The notes under the pieces are model-generated. The model saw only the letters and a list, made by a program, of their open reading frames with translations. It was not told the DNA's origin and did no database searches. The translations under genes and the position numbers were made by a program. From Ovis canadensis (Eukaryota > Chordata > Mammalia > Artiodactyla > Bovidae): DNA of 64,000 nucleotides. Below, piece after piece: positions 1 through 12,800 of this stretch (within the stretch, counting starts at the first letter, position 1; each line of letters starts with the position of its first letter). The stretch spans positions 44,928,501-44,992,500 of the forward strand of contig NC_091255.1 in the NCBI RefSeq assembly GCF_042477335.2, given 5' to 3'.

Positions 1-139
1 ACTCTTTATACCCTTCTGTGTCTGTGAGTCTGTCTAGAACTGTAAGAACTGTGAGTTTGTTAAGAACAGAGGCCCTGCTGATGATGCCAGCTTCCTGAAC
101 AGCTCGTGTTCAGAAAGACAGGTGGTGACTGCACCAGTG

Positions 140-325
140 ATGAGAGTGGAGGGAGGCAGGACTGGGTGATGGGTGGGAAAATGGCTGAGTGGATGGTACA
201 AACTGATGGATGTAAAAATGGGTAGATGGTTGAATAGGGTGGATGGTGGATGACTGACTGAATGAATGGGTAAATAGGCAAGTAGATGCACAGATAAGTA
301 GGGAGGTAGGTGATGAGTAGATGGA
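140..325. repeat. Degenerate TGGA/TGAA tetranucleotide repeat
   Basis: The stretch is made of imperfect GATGG, GAATG and GTGGA units, with interruptions throughout. It lies in the SAMD14 intron upstream of the first coding exon. The long reading frames across it on the minus strand, rich in His, Pro and Ser, are by-products of the repeat. Confidence 0.75.
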
Positions 326-814
326 AGAACCTGGGTTCTGGTTCTGATTTTGCCATAACTTATAATGTGATCTTAGGTCTATCATTCTCCCATCTGTTTC
401 TTTATTTGTAAAATGAGAGGATTGGATTTAATAGTCTTCAAGATTTCTCCCAGATTTGATGTTGGACAGTTTATGATAATTAAATGTTTTAAGAAAATGC
501 TAATGATGGAAAGGCTCAGGATGGTGAAGGGGAGATGTTCAGTGACCTGTGCGGAGGCAAATCAGCTCGGACTGGGGCCACAGGAGAGCCTGTTGTCTGC
601 ACCTTGGACTTGCTTCTGTCTCCTGCCCAAGCCCACCATCTGGGGTATGGTTCAGATGGTTTCTCTTCAAGGGGCTGGAGGAAGAGTTGTAAGGAAAGGT
701 GAGGGGCTAGAAGGCCAGGAACAGGTAGCCATTGGCAGCTCCCTTACCTGCACCAGCTGTGGTCTATTTCCTTCTTATCCATGGTTCTTTTTCCTCTCTC
801 TCTTGTCCTCCCAG
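326..814 (+). other. SAMD14: 3' part of SAMD14 intron 1
   Basis: No exon is recognisable here. The stretch ends in a pyrimidine-rich tract and a CAG acceptor at 812-814, directly before the first coding exon. The transcription start and any leading non-coding exon are outside the window. Confidence 0.55.
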
Positions 815-869
815 CTCTCTCGAGTCATGGCTTCTTCAAAGCTCCGAGAACCTGTGGACGAGGTTTTTG
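815..869 (+). CDS. SAMD14: SAMD14 first coding exon (12 nt of 5' UTR, then ATG at 827)
   Basis: The acceptor is CCCAG at 810-814 and the donor is G|GTAAGT at 869/870. It codes for residues 1-14 plus one base ([14 protein letters not shown]). Confidence 0.88.
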
Positions 870-3800
870 GTAAGTACTCTTTGACTCTATCTCTAGCCAA
901 GGCTAAGAGGTTTTGAGGGAGGGGCAGTCCCGGGGACTTCAGGGTGTGTGTATTTTGGCCCTAAAGTCTGAGTCTTTGTCACCACTATCTGAGTAGATAT
1001 CCAGTTACAACAACAGTGATGATAATAAGGGTCCCCATTTATTAAGTGCTTGTCTCACGCCAGGTACCAGGCTAGCACGGCCGTGTCACATGCCCTGTAT
1101 CCCACCTGTTGTTGCTGTTATTCAGTCACTACCTCCTGTCCAACACTTTGTAACCCCATGAACTGCAGTTCACCAGGCTTTCCTGCCCTTTACTGTCTCT
1201 CGGAGTTTGTTCAGATTCATGTCCATTAAGTTGGTGATACAATCTAACCATGTCATCCTCTGCCACCTGCTTCTCATTTTGCCTTCAATCTTTCCCAGCA
1301 TCAGGGTCTTTTCCAATGAGTCAGCTCGTCACATCAGGTGTCCAAAGTATTGGAGCTTCAGCTTCAGCATCAGTCCTTCAAATAAATATTCAGGGTTGAC
1401 TTCCTTTAGTTAGTTTGATCTCCTTGCAGTCCAAGGGACTCTCAAAAGTCTTCTCCAGTATCACAATTCAAAAGCATCAATTCTTTGGCACTCAGCCTTC
1501 TTTATGGTCCAGCTCTCACATCTGTACATGACTACTGGATAAGCCATAGCTTTGAGTATACAGATCTTTGTGGGCAAAGTGACATCTCTGCTTTTTAATA
1601 TGCTGTCTAGTTTTGTCAAAGCTTTCCTTCCAGGAAGCAAATATCTTTTAATTTCATGGCTGCAGTCATTGTCTGCAATGATTTCGGAGCCCAAGAAAAT
1701 AAAATCTGTCACTGTTTCCACTTTTTCCCCTTTTATTTGCCATGAAGTAATGGGACCAGATGCCATGATCTTAGTTTTCTGAATGTTGAGTTTCAAGCCA
1801 GCTTTTTCACTCTCCTCTTTCACCCTCACCAAGAGACTCTTTAGTTCCTCTTGACTTTCTGCCATCAGAGTGGTATCATCTGCATATCTGAGGTTGTTGA
1901 TATGTCTCTCCACAGTCTTGACTCCAGCTTGTGATTCATCCAGCCTGGATTTCACATGATGTACTCTGCACAGAAGTTAAATAGGCAAGGTGATAATATA
2001 TAGCTTTGTAGTACTCCTTTTCTAATTTTGAACCCGTCGGTTGTTCCATGTCTGGTTCTAACTATTGCTTCTTGACTCACATACAGGTTTCTCAGGAGGC
2101 AAGTGAGGTGGTCTGATATTCCCATCTCTTTAAGAATTTTTCAGTTTGCTGTGATCCACACAGTCAAAGGCTTTAGTGTAGTCAGTGAAGCCGAAGCAGA
2201 TGTTTTTCTGGAATTCCCTTGCTTTCTCCATGATCTAAAGAAAATTGGTAATTTGATCTCTGGTTCCTCTGCCTTTTCTAAACCCAGCTTCTACATCTGG
2301 AAGTTCTTGGTTCATGTAATACTGAAGGATTTTGAGTATAACCTTGCTAGCATGTGAATTGAGCACAATTTTACAATGTTTAGTTTGAACATTCTTTGAC
2401 ATTGTGCTTCTTTGGGATTAGAAGGAAAACTGAGCTTTTCCAGACCTGTGACCACTGCTGAGTTTTTCAAATTTGCTGACATATTGAGTGCAGCACTTTA
2501 ACAGCATCATCTTTAGGATTTTAAACAGCGCAGCTGGAATTTCATCACCTTCACTAGCTTTGTTCGTACTAATGCTTCCTAAGGCCCATTTGACTTCACA
2601 CTCCAGGATGTCTGGCTCTTTGTGAGTGACCACACCATTGTGGTTCTCTAGGTCATTAAGACCTTTTTTTGTGTAGTTCTTCAGTGTGTTCTTGCCACCT
2701 CTTCTTAATCTCTTCTGCTTCTGTTAGGTCCATACCATTTCAGGACCATGTTTTGTCAGAACTCTTCACGATGACCTGTCCATCTTGGGTAGCCCTCATG
2801 GCATGGCTCATAGCATCACTGAGTTACACAAGCCCGTTTGTCACGACAAGGCTGTGATCCATGAAGGGGGTGTATCACTTTAACCCCACAATAATCCTAA
2901 GAAGTGTACCCATATAGCAGACATTAAGCCTAGGGCCCAGAGTGCTGTAGTGACTGGCTTTAAAGATCACAGGGCAGTTTAGTGGCAGAGCTGGGACAAG
3001 AACTCCAGACTGCCCAACTCCCTGCTGGCAGTCACTGTGCCATATACCAGGATCCTCCAGCAGAGGCAACACAGGTTACGGCCGAGTCCCATAAATAAGG
3101 GACCTCATCTACAAGATGTGCAGGAAAATAAAAAATGCATAACACACTTAGCATCTACACCCCCGGGGGACCCAGGATCGACCCGCTCTGTTCTGAGATG
3201 CGTGGACTCCCACACACACACCCTATTATTTGCCTCCAGCTGTCTTTATTGTGTGGATTAGAGAAAGACCACTGAGGGGACTGAGTTCCCAGCATGCACC
3301 GGGGTGGAAAGGCCGTTTCCCAGCTGGATTCAGTGGAGGAGTCAGTGAGCAAAAGAAGGTGGAGGCACACGGCGGGAGAGGTGGAAGAGAAAGCTGTCAT
3401 GTACACAGCCATCAGGGCTCTCAAGCCGGGAAAGGCTCCTAGGTGTGGAATGTCATAGGGCCTCCAGCATCTCCTCCTCTGCCTCTCCTCATCTCTACCT
3501 GCCTTGCGCTTCCTTTTCCTCCAGCCCTGCTCAACTGACTCTCCCCTGGGGCTGCCGCAGATCCTGGCGATGCCTGGAACTGCTGCCTCCTGGCTTCTGA
3601 GGAACTGCTTCCCGCCCCGGGCTCCCTGGGGCCTGTGCAAGAAAGCTTTGCCTTGGGGACTCCCCTAGCCTCAAACAGTCTCTGGGCCTCAGACTCTGAA
3701 TCTGTCCATCCTCACCCAGGTCCAGCCTTACACCCGGCCTGGCAGAGGTGAACTCCCCCTTCCTTAGGCTTTTCAGCCACCAACCCCAGCCCAACCCTTC

Positions 3801-6800
3801 CTGTTTTCCTTCTCCCCAACCTGCAGAGGTAGCTGCCAGCCTGGCCGGCTTCCTGAAGAGAAAGGTGATGAAATATTCATGACTTCCCACAGCCGGGGCT
3901 GGCTAACTCCCAGGGGGAGAGGGAGAGGGAGAGAGAGATGGAAGGAGGGATGGAAGGAGATGAGAGAAGCCTGCTAGAGCAAGGCACCAGGAGAGAAGCT
4001 GACCCCATCTTGCCTCGGAAATCCCCAAGCCCCTTAGGAGGGAGTCCCTTTGCTCCCTAGACCCTCCACAGTAAGATGACCATGGTTTGACGTGGCCCGG
4101 ATTCAGGTGCAGAGGGCCATTCTCCTTGGCCCAGGGCAGCTGGACACCAGCTAAGGCTGGACTGGTTGAGGATGCTCATCAGCTGCCTACCAGCAGTCCT
4201 GCCTGCTGTCCGTCGCTCCCTCTGCATTCTGGGCCGAACTTTGCTCTCTGAGGAGAGTAAGTGCCTGTAGACTAAGGGACTGAATTCACAAGTCTCTCCA
4301 TCTCTGCCTCAGAGGAGGTGGGAAGGGCTTGGTAACTACTCGCTGAGCCTCTGGAGCCAGACTGCCTATAACCCTGGCTTGCTCTTCACCAGCCCTATCA
4401 GTTCAGTTCAGTCACTCAGTCGTGTCTAACTTTTCGTGACCCCATGGACTGCAGCACGCCAGGCCTCCCTGTCCATCACCAACTCCCGGAACTTGCTCAA
4501 ACTCATGTCCATTGAGTCAATGATGCTGCCACCCAACCATCTCATCCCCTGTCGTCCCCTTTTCCTCCTTCCTTCAGTCTTTCCCAGCATCAGGATCTTT
4601 TCAAATGAGTCAGTTCTTCACATCAGGTGGCCAAATAATGGAGCTTCATCTTCAGCATCAGTCCTTCCAATGAATATTCAGGATTGATTTCCTTTAGGAT
4701 TGACTGGTTGGATCTCCTCGCAGTCCAAGGGACTCTCAAGAGTCTTCTCCAATACCACAGTTCAAAAGCATCAATTCCTCTGCACTCAGCTTTCTTTATG
4801 GTACAACTCTAACATCCATACATGACTACTGGAAAAATCATAGCTTTGACTAGATGGACCTTTGTCAGCAAAGTAATGTCTCTCCTTTTTAATATGCTGT
4901 CTAGGTTTGCCATAGCTTTTCCAGCCCTATACCCTCAGGCAAATTAAGGCTGCCCGGAGAATTCCTGGAGTCTCCTTGGGTTGTGGGGAGGTTTAAATGA
5001 GCTAGTAGTTATAAAACACTTAGGACACTTGTACACACACAGACACTGTCACACACACAATGTTCTATGCCTGTTAGTGCAATGAACAAAATAGAAAAAC
5101 ATCTGCCTTCACGGAGCTGACATTTTGATAGGTGGAGAGAGACAATAAACTAAATAACATGTATGATACGCCAGAGAATGATAAATGATATAGGAAAAAA
5201 TTTAGCTGTGGGTTTTGGGGATATTCTAAATTGAGTGGTCTCTCAGTGAGAGAAAGCATTTAAGCAGAGACCTGAAGGAGCTGAAAGAAGGAACTGTGCA
5301 GAAATCTATGGCAAGAGCCTTGCAGGAAAGGGAAGGGGAAGTGCAAAGGCCCTGAGGTGTAGGATAGCTTGTATAAGGAAGAGCCAGGGTGGCTGGAGCA
5401 GAGGGACGAAGAGGGAGAGCGTTTCTGAACAGCCTGAGTCTAAAGGCCATGCTGAGAACTCAGCTTCTTCCTGTGTGAGATGGAAGTCAGTGGAGGTTCT
5501 GCGTGGAGGGAGGAGTAACACGAGCTGACATGCTTTATCAGGATCACTCTGGCTGCTGGGTTGGAAATAGACTGTAAATGGGAAAGGGAGGCAGCGGGAA
5601 GACTAGCTGGGAGGATCTGTAACAATGAGTCAAGAGGTGATGGTGACCTAGACCAGGGATCTGTGTGTTCTACTCCTTTCCTCTCCCTTCCTCTTTCTCC
5701 CCACATGTAGGCACGTATGTAAGTGTGTGTATACAAAGACACATATGCACAATATTTTATTGCGGGAAATCAAAAGTAGAGACCAGCACAAAGTACCCCA
5801 TCATACACTTATGTACATATCACTCAGCCTCAAGTATCATCAACTCATGGACAGTCTTGTTTCAGCTACATCCCCTTCCTCTCTTCCCTCCTAATTTCCT
5901 GGATTATTTTGAACCTTATCCAAAACATCATGTCATTTCACCAAAAATATCTCAGCATGTTTAGATATATTTCCAAAGTAGAGCTAACAGGAATTGTGGT
6001 TGGATCAGTTTGTAGGGTAGGAGGGAGAGGGAGGAATCAAGGGTGACTCCACGGTTTGGCCTTAGCAGCTGGAAGAACTGGAGCTGTCATTCACTGAGAT
6101 GGGTAGACTGGGCAGCTTGTGGGGTAAGGACGTCAGGAGTCCAATTGTAACATGTACATTGAAGATATCCATTGGACATCCAAGTGGAGGTGTCAAGTAG
6201 GGAGCTGGACCCATGAATTACCAACTGGGTCTAGGTCTGAGAGGGCTTCCCTTGTGGCTCAGCTAGTAAAGAATTAGCCTGCAGTGTGAGAGATCTGGGT
6301 TCAATCCCTGGGTTGGGAAGATACCCTGGAGAAGGGAAAGGCTACCCACTCCAGTATTCCGGCCTAGAGAATTCCATGGACTGTACAGTCCAGGGGGTCA
6401 CAGAGAGTCAGGAACGACTGAGTGACTTTCACTCACTTCACTAGGTCTGAGAGGGTGACTGGGTAGACAGTGGGGTCTTTCACAGAGCCAGGGACGGAGG
6501 CAAGGCGGTGCGTTTGTCTGATGGACTGAGTTTGAGGTGTCTGGGTGCTTTAGATGTGGCAGTTGAGGTGCTCAGACTTGGAATTCAGGGGAGGAATCAG
6601 AGCTGGAAATAGATATAGGTGGTAGTTCAGCCACAGGGGTGATTTAAGGTGTATCTACAGACAAGAGAAGAGGAGCAGGCAAAGCAGGGCAGGCAGGAGT
6701 GATGGGATGGGGTCCCTGAGATCACGGAGGGTGGAGTGGTGAAGAAAGGTCTTAAGCCATGATGATATGGGAAGAACTCTTTCTGCCTGGAGAATCTCAG

Positions 6801-9800
6801 GGACACTGCAGAAAGAAGTCTGTATTTTAGGTGGAACAAATGGAAAGTGAAACTCGGAGCTGTAGGGTTTGTGCATAATCTGTTGGGTTTGCCTGCTCTT
6901 CCACGTTGTCCTCATCCAGGACCTAGCCCTGGGCCATGTACCCCAGGACGGGAGAGAGAGGCTTCAGGGGTCCGTGGGCTCTCCTCTTTGCCACTGGCTT
7001 CTAGGGCTCCCTCTAGTTAACTGCGAGTCATCTAGCTGCTCAACAGTACTGTCTCGGAGTGTGATCCTGGGCATGGCACAGAAAGCCAGCATCCCCAGCA
7101 GGGCCAGTCTCTGGAGCAAGACTGTGTGAGCATGCTCAGTCATGTCCAACTCTTTGTGATCCCATGGACTGTAGCCCACCAGGCTCTTCTGTCCATGGAA
7201 TTTTCCAGGCAAGAATACTGTAGTGGGTTGCCAGCCCTTCCTCCAGAGGATCTTCCCAACCCAGGGACTGAAACTGTGTCTTTTGTGTCTCCTACATTGG
7301 CAGGTGAATTCTTAATCACTGCACCACCTGGAGCCAGAGCTAGATTAGCCAGGCTCAAATCCCAGACTGTTTGCTAGCTGCGGGCCTCAGGCATGAGACT
7401 TGACCTCTCCGATCCTCAGTTTGCTTAGCTGTGAAATGGGAATACAAGCTATCCTTAGCCTGTGGGTTGTTCTGAGTAGACAAGGTGATGAATGTACATT
7501 CTGACACGTAGTTGGCACTTCTTCAGTGCCAGCCATTACATCTGTGTTCTCTCCAGCCTCATCTTCCAGTGTCTCCCTCCACAAACCTGCCCTCTCATTG
7601 CTCTGGAGGCATCCTGCCCCCAGCTTCCCTTCCTCTCAGTGTAGCATATGCCAGTTTTGCCAGCCTCCTCTCTTGTAAACTCCCAGACAGACCTGAAGAC
7701 CCAGCTTTGGTGTTTCCTCCTCCAAACAGGACAGTCCTGTCCTCTGTGCCTGTGAGAGGGTCTATCACACACTGTATTTACAAGCTGACATCTCCAGCTC
7801 CCTGGGAGACTGTGAGAGACCTGGTTTTCCGTCTCACTGGACTACCAGCGCCCAACACTTGAGACATTGTTGAATGTCTGGGTATGTGTGCAGGTGGCCA
7901 CTTGAGGCGGGCCTCTGGGTGTGCTGTCCTTGTGTATCTGGTCTCTGTCCCTCTTCCCTGGTTTGCAGACCTGGACTTGGCAGTGCCAGAAACCGTCAGA
8001 CTGGACAGCAGTTTACACAAGGCCCGGGCCCAACTACTGGCCAAGGGCCGAAGACACCGGCCCTCTCGCTCCAGGCTTCGGGACAGTGCCAGCTCTGCAG
8101 AGGATGGTGAAGGCTCCGATGGGCCTGGAGGCAAGGTTGGGGCAATCCCCTCAATCACCATACCCTACCCACCCTTCTTGCCCCTGGATAATCCCTCCAA
8201 ACCACTCTTCCAGGGAGACCACACCCCTAGACTTCTCAAATAACAAGGCTGACAAATATTAGCTGCAGTTCAATTCTGGCTCATTTAATCCTTTCAAGGA
8301 AGGTATTACCCCATTATCCAGATGAGGAAACTGAAGCTCTAAGAGTTTCACTAACAAAGTCACACAGTTAGTAAGTGATGGAGGCCGGATGCAGCCCTTG
8401 CCTCTGTGACCGGAAGATCCATCTCTCACTGTTCGCTGCCCAGCCACCCCTCGGCCCAAGGCACGAGGAAGCCCTCCCTCCAGGCCGAGGAGGCCCTAGG
8501 AGCCCGGGCTTCCCTCCGGGAAGAGGGGAAGAGGGTAGGCGGTGAGCAGCTGCCCCTCCTCCAGGGAGCCGACGGCTGCGGGAGCCCCCTGCACCGGCTG
8601 CGCTCGCCTCTGCACTCGGGCCCGGGGTCCCCAGCGGGGGGCTCCTTCTGCCTGGAGCCCCCGGGATTGCGGCGCAGCCTGGACGAGGACGAGCCGCCGC
8701 CCTCACCGCTCGCACGCTACCGGCCCCTGCACAACGCCGCCTCGCACGAGGGTCTGGCCGCCGCCTCAGGCTCGCCGCCCCGCTCCGCTGCCTCGTCCGA
8801 CAGCTCGCCCAGCTTTGTGCGCCGACACCCTCGCGCCGAGCTGCACAGCGAAGGTGAGCAGCGGCCGGCGCGGCGCCCCCTGCCGGCAAGCACTTCTTTG
8901 GGCTCCGAAGCAATTGGCCGGACCTCGGGTTTGGCACAGGGTGGCTCAGGGGAGGTCGGGAATAAAGACCACGGTTCATTCATTTATTTCCAGAGAGCCT
9001 TAATGTGTGCCAGACACTGTCTGGGCCCTGGGACACACAAAAGAGCAAGCAGATGCTGTCCTCGTCCTCGCGAGGCTCACAAGTTCTAGGGGAAACAGTC
9101 AAAGAATTCCTTATAGTTTGAGGGGAAGCAATCTCTTAATTAAATGTATAGGTAGGTACAAGGTGTCAGTTCAGTCAGTCAGTTCAGTCGCTCAGTCGTG
9201 TCCGACTCTTTGAGACCCCATGAATCGCAGCATGCCAGGCCTCCCTGTCCATCACCATATCCCGGAGTTCACTCAGACTCATGTCCATCGAGTCCGTGAT
9301 GCCATCTAGCCATCTCATCCTCGGTCGTCCCCTTCTCCTCCTGCCCCCAATCCCTCCCAGCATCAGAGCCTTTTTCAATGAGTCAACTCTTCACATGAGG
9401 TGGCCAAAGTACTGGAGCTTCAGCTTTATCATCATTCCTTCCAAAGAAATCCCAGGGTTGATCGCCTTCAGAATGGACTGGTTGGATCTTGAGTGCTATT
9501 TGAGAAAGGGAACGCAGGGCGGGAGGACATTTATCAGGTTGAAAACATCCTGGGAGAAGTTGGGAGCCTCCTGCAAGTCTTCTTGAGGAAGTGACATGTG
9601 AGCCAAGATTAGAAGGTTGGTTACAAGTTGGCCAAGATAAAATTAACAGTAAAGAGTAGCGATCCCTACTTTTCCAGAGTGGTTTATGGTTTGTATAAGG
9701 CTTTCATAAACATCTTATTCAGTTCAGTTCAGTCGCTCAGTTGTGTCCCACTCTTTGCAACCCCATGGACTGCAGCAAGCCAGGCTTCCCTGTCCACTAT

Positions 9801-12800
9801 CTCATCCTATTAGGTCTCATGAAATAGGCAGTGTTATTAGCCCCATATTTAAGATGCAGGAGGAACCTCTGAGCTTCACTAGCTTCACACAGCTAGTGAA
9901 GGGCATCAGAGTAAGGTTGCCTGATTCTAAGTCAAGAGAATTTCTGTCACCTTATTGGAAGTTGAAAGAGGCAGACAAGCCACGACATAGGCAATTTCCT
10001 TCCTTTTCTTCCTCGAAAGATGACAGCCGGGATGCCAGCCCACCTGAGCCCGCCAGCCCTACCATTGGCCTGGATAAGAAGACTCGCCGCAAGTTCCTGG
10101 ACCTGGGGTGAGTGACCAGAAAGGCTTGGGCATTGGGTAGCACAATGGGCAGCACTGTTCCACTCCCCCTTGCCCTCCCCACAGGGTCACCTTACGCCGA
10201 GCATCCACTAGCAAGAGCCGGAAGGACAAGGGCAGCAACCGTCTGTCCATGGGCAGCAGGTGAGAGGTACCCACAGCCCCTCAGCCACAGCTTCTGCCTA
10301 TAACTCCCTGTGGTTCCAGCCCTCTCCTCGGTGCCCGCACCCATGCAGCGTACTCTCTCTGCAGGGAGTCGGTGGAGGGGTCCAGCAGGTCAGGGGGCTC
10401 CCCGTTCCTGCCCTTTTCCTGGTTCACAGACAGTGGCAAAGGCTCCGCATCTTCTGGCAGCACCACCTCCCCGTCCTGCTCCCCTAAACGCGAGGGTTTC
10501 AGCCCTAAGAAGTCAGCTTCTCAGGTGAGTCCATGGCCTCCTGGCCTCCACCCTGGCCCTCAGACTCAGGTGACATGAGGACATACTTCACCCTGGCTTG
10601 GGCCTGGATCCAGGCATTCCTGGAGTCCATCTGTCCATCCAAGGAGCCATTCAGTGATCATTAATTCATCCAGTCTCTGAGTTCAGGCATTCACTTGTTC
10701 ACTTGTTTGTATGCCAAGTGGTTCCTCTGTTGATTCATTCATCGCTGTCTCCATCCAACACACGTAACTGAGCACTATGATCCCCTAGTACACCAGCCTG
10801 CTACTGCTAAGTTGCTTCAGTCGTGTCTGACTCTGTGCAGCCCCATAGAAGGCAGCCCGCCAGGCTCCCCTGTCTCTGGGATTCTCCAGGCAAGAACACT
10901 GGAGTGGGTTGCCATTTCCTTGTCCAATGCATGAAAGTGAAAAGTGAAAGTGAAGTTGCTCAGTCGTGTCCGACTCCTAGCGACCCCATGGACTGCAGCC
11001 TACCAGGCTCCTCCATCCATGGGATTTTCCAGGCAAGAGTAGGGCTCCTCTGTTCCCGCTAACTCTTCTGCCTGGCTCAGTTCTGACTCCATATCCTGTA
11101 TTAGGAGCTGGACTACATGTGGTACAGTGAGGCTGGGGGGAACAGAGAGAACAGGACCGCAACCTAGCTAGTGCTTGGAAAGTTCACAACCCTGTGGTGA
11201 AGTGAGACTGAGGAACGGAAGCAACAGTGAGCGCCTATTTCTGTTCACTAGGATTCTGTGGCCTACAAAGCTCCAAAAGCACTTTTGTTTACCCTCACAA
11301 AGGTTCAGTGAAGTAGGGAGGGCAGGCACACTCATCCCTATTGTGAAGTGAAGTCAAGTGAAAGGCACTCAGTCGTGTCTGACTCTTTGTGACCCCCTGG
11401 ACTGTACAGTTCATGGAATTCTCCAGGCCAGAATCCTGGAGTGGGTAGCCATTCCCTTCTCCAGGGGATCTTCCCAACCCAGGGATTGAACCCAGGTCTC
11501 CCGCATGGGAGGCAGATTCTTTACCAGGTGAGCCACCAGGGAAGCTCATATTGTACAGATGGGCAAATGCGGGCCCAGACTGAAGGGAATTGCCTACAGA
11601 CTCAACTGGATTTAGATGCCCAGGCTCTAATTACCCCCAGCCCTGTGCTTGTTCTGTGATTCTGTTCCTGTGTGTAGCCAGGTCAGAGAAGATCAGAAAA
11701 CTATAAATTCAGGAGCGAAAGGGTTCCTCTCCCACACCCTCCCTCCATCCCTCCCTTTCTTCCATTGTGCTGGGCCCTGGTGAACAGACACAGCCCAGGC
11801 CCTCGTAGAGCTGAGTCCAGTGAAGACACGACATCTAACCAGGTTTTTATAAGCTGGGGTGCTGGAGGCCATGCTGGAGAGGCTCAAGGCAGGAACACAC
11901 CTGACCCAGCCCGGGGGAATCCCAGTCAGCTGTCAAGGAAGCGACAGCAGCGTGACCTCCATTCCCACTAACTGCTCAGTTCTAGCCCTACAGCCTTGCT
12001 CTGTGTGCCTGCCCAGCTTCTGGCTCACATCCAAGGGCCCTGAGAAACTCCTGATGCCTGGCCCTGGACTTCAGCTCCATCTGAATGGGGATGGTGGGTT
12101 GCGGGTTGCTGCCTTGGGCTTGAGGTGAGCTCTCTCCTCAGCAGTATGCCCCCTTTCCATCTAGGAATCCACCCTGAGTGATGATTCCACACCCCCCAGC
12201 AGCAGCCCCAAGATCCCAAGTGGTCCCCGGCAGGCGGCCAAGTGTTCCTACCCCTACCACACTCTGTCCCAGTCTTCCGATGAGGTAAGCAGGCCCTGAC
12301 CTCTGACACAGCCAGATGTGTGGGCCACAGGGCACACCCTGCCCCCTCACTCTCCTTGGTCTCCACCCCAGTTTCTGGATGAGCCTCTTCCCACCGTCTA
12401 CCACTGGACCAGTCAGCAGGTGGGCCAGTGGCTGCAGAGCCTCAACCTGGAGCAGTATGCTGCCGAGTTTGCTGCGCGGCAGGTAGATGGGCCGCAGTTA
12501 CTGCAGCTGGATGGAAGCAAACTGAAGGTGGGTTGGGGTGGGGGGACCACCACTCAGTTGGATTCCTGAGGCAGCCTTCAAGGATTGGGATCCCCTCATC
12601 CTGACCTTTCTACTCCCTTTAAGACCACTGCCCTGACCTCTGATGTCTAGGCAAGATCCTTGATCTTTGCTCTCTAGCATGGATTCCCTCCCAGTCTTGA
12701 CTCCAGCCCTGTTCCTCAATCTGACGTTCAAGCTCCAGCCATTCAGGTTGATCTATGATCTTGAGGACTAGCCTGTCATCTGACTCTTGACTCTAATGAG

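Larger units (their letters stand above)
870..7968 (+). other. SAMD14: SAMD14 intron between the first two coding exons
   Basis: This 7.1-kb intron has no recognisable exon. It holds an MIR split by a BovB element, a second BovB copy at 4399-4920, SINEs at 6246-6441 and 7122-7327, an MIR near 7345-7530, a GGGAGA-type purine run near 3911-3960 and a short CA-rich stretch near 5032-5060. The rest looks unique and non-coding. Confidence 0.8.
8854..10019 (+). other. SAMD14: SAMD14 intron with BovB fragments and a split MIR
   Basis: It holds a BovB 3' end at 9166-9490, an 83-bp BovB scrap at 9720-9802, and MIR sequence on both sides of the scrap. No extra exon was seen. Confidence 0.75.
10525..12164 (+). 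other. SAMD14: SAMD14 intron with two SINEs
   Basis: A composite SINE lies at 10796-11047 and a single SINE at 11345-11548. The rest is unique-looking, with no extra exon seen. Confidence 0.75.

Noticed and set aside
1461-1955. Possible host-adopted reverse transcriptase
   Set aside because: The open segment covers only part of the domain, the rest of the element has stops, and no host promoter or splice junction leads into it. An ordinary BovB remnant is the simpler reading.
6246-6441. tRNA gene
   Set aside because: The B-box-like GGTTCAATCCC belongs to a tRNA-derived SINE; no cloverleaf can be folded. The same holds for the other SINE copies.
326-7968. SAMD14 E-box/GATA enhancer known from mouse and human
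   Set aside because: I looked for CATCTG, then about 8 bases, then AGATAA on both strands and did not find a convincing copy. The element is reported in intron 1, most of which is outside this window.
8368-8979. 203-codon minus-strand frame rich in Arg, Ala, Pro and Gly
   Set aside because: It is the antisense shadow of the CpG-rich SAMD14 exon; its composition is explained by the GC content.
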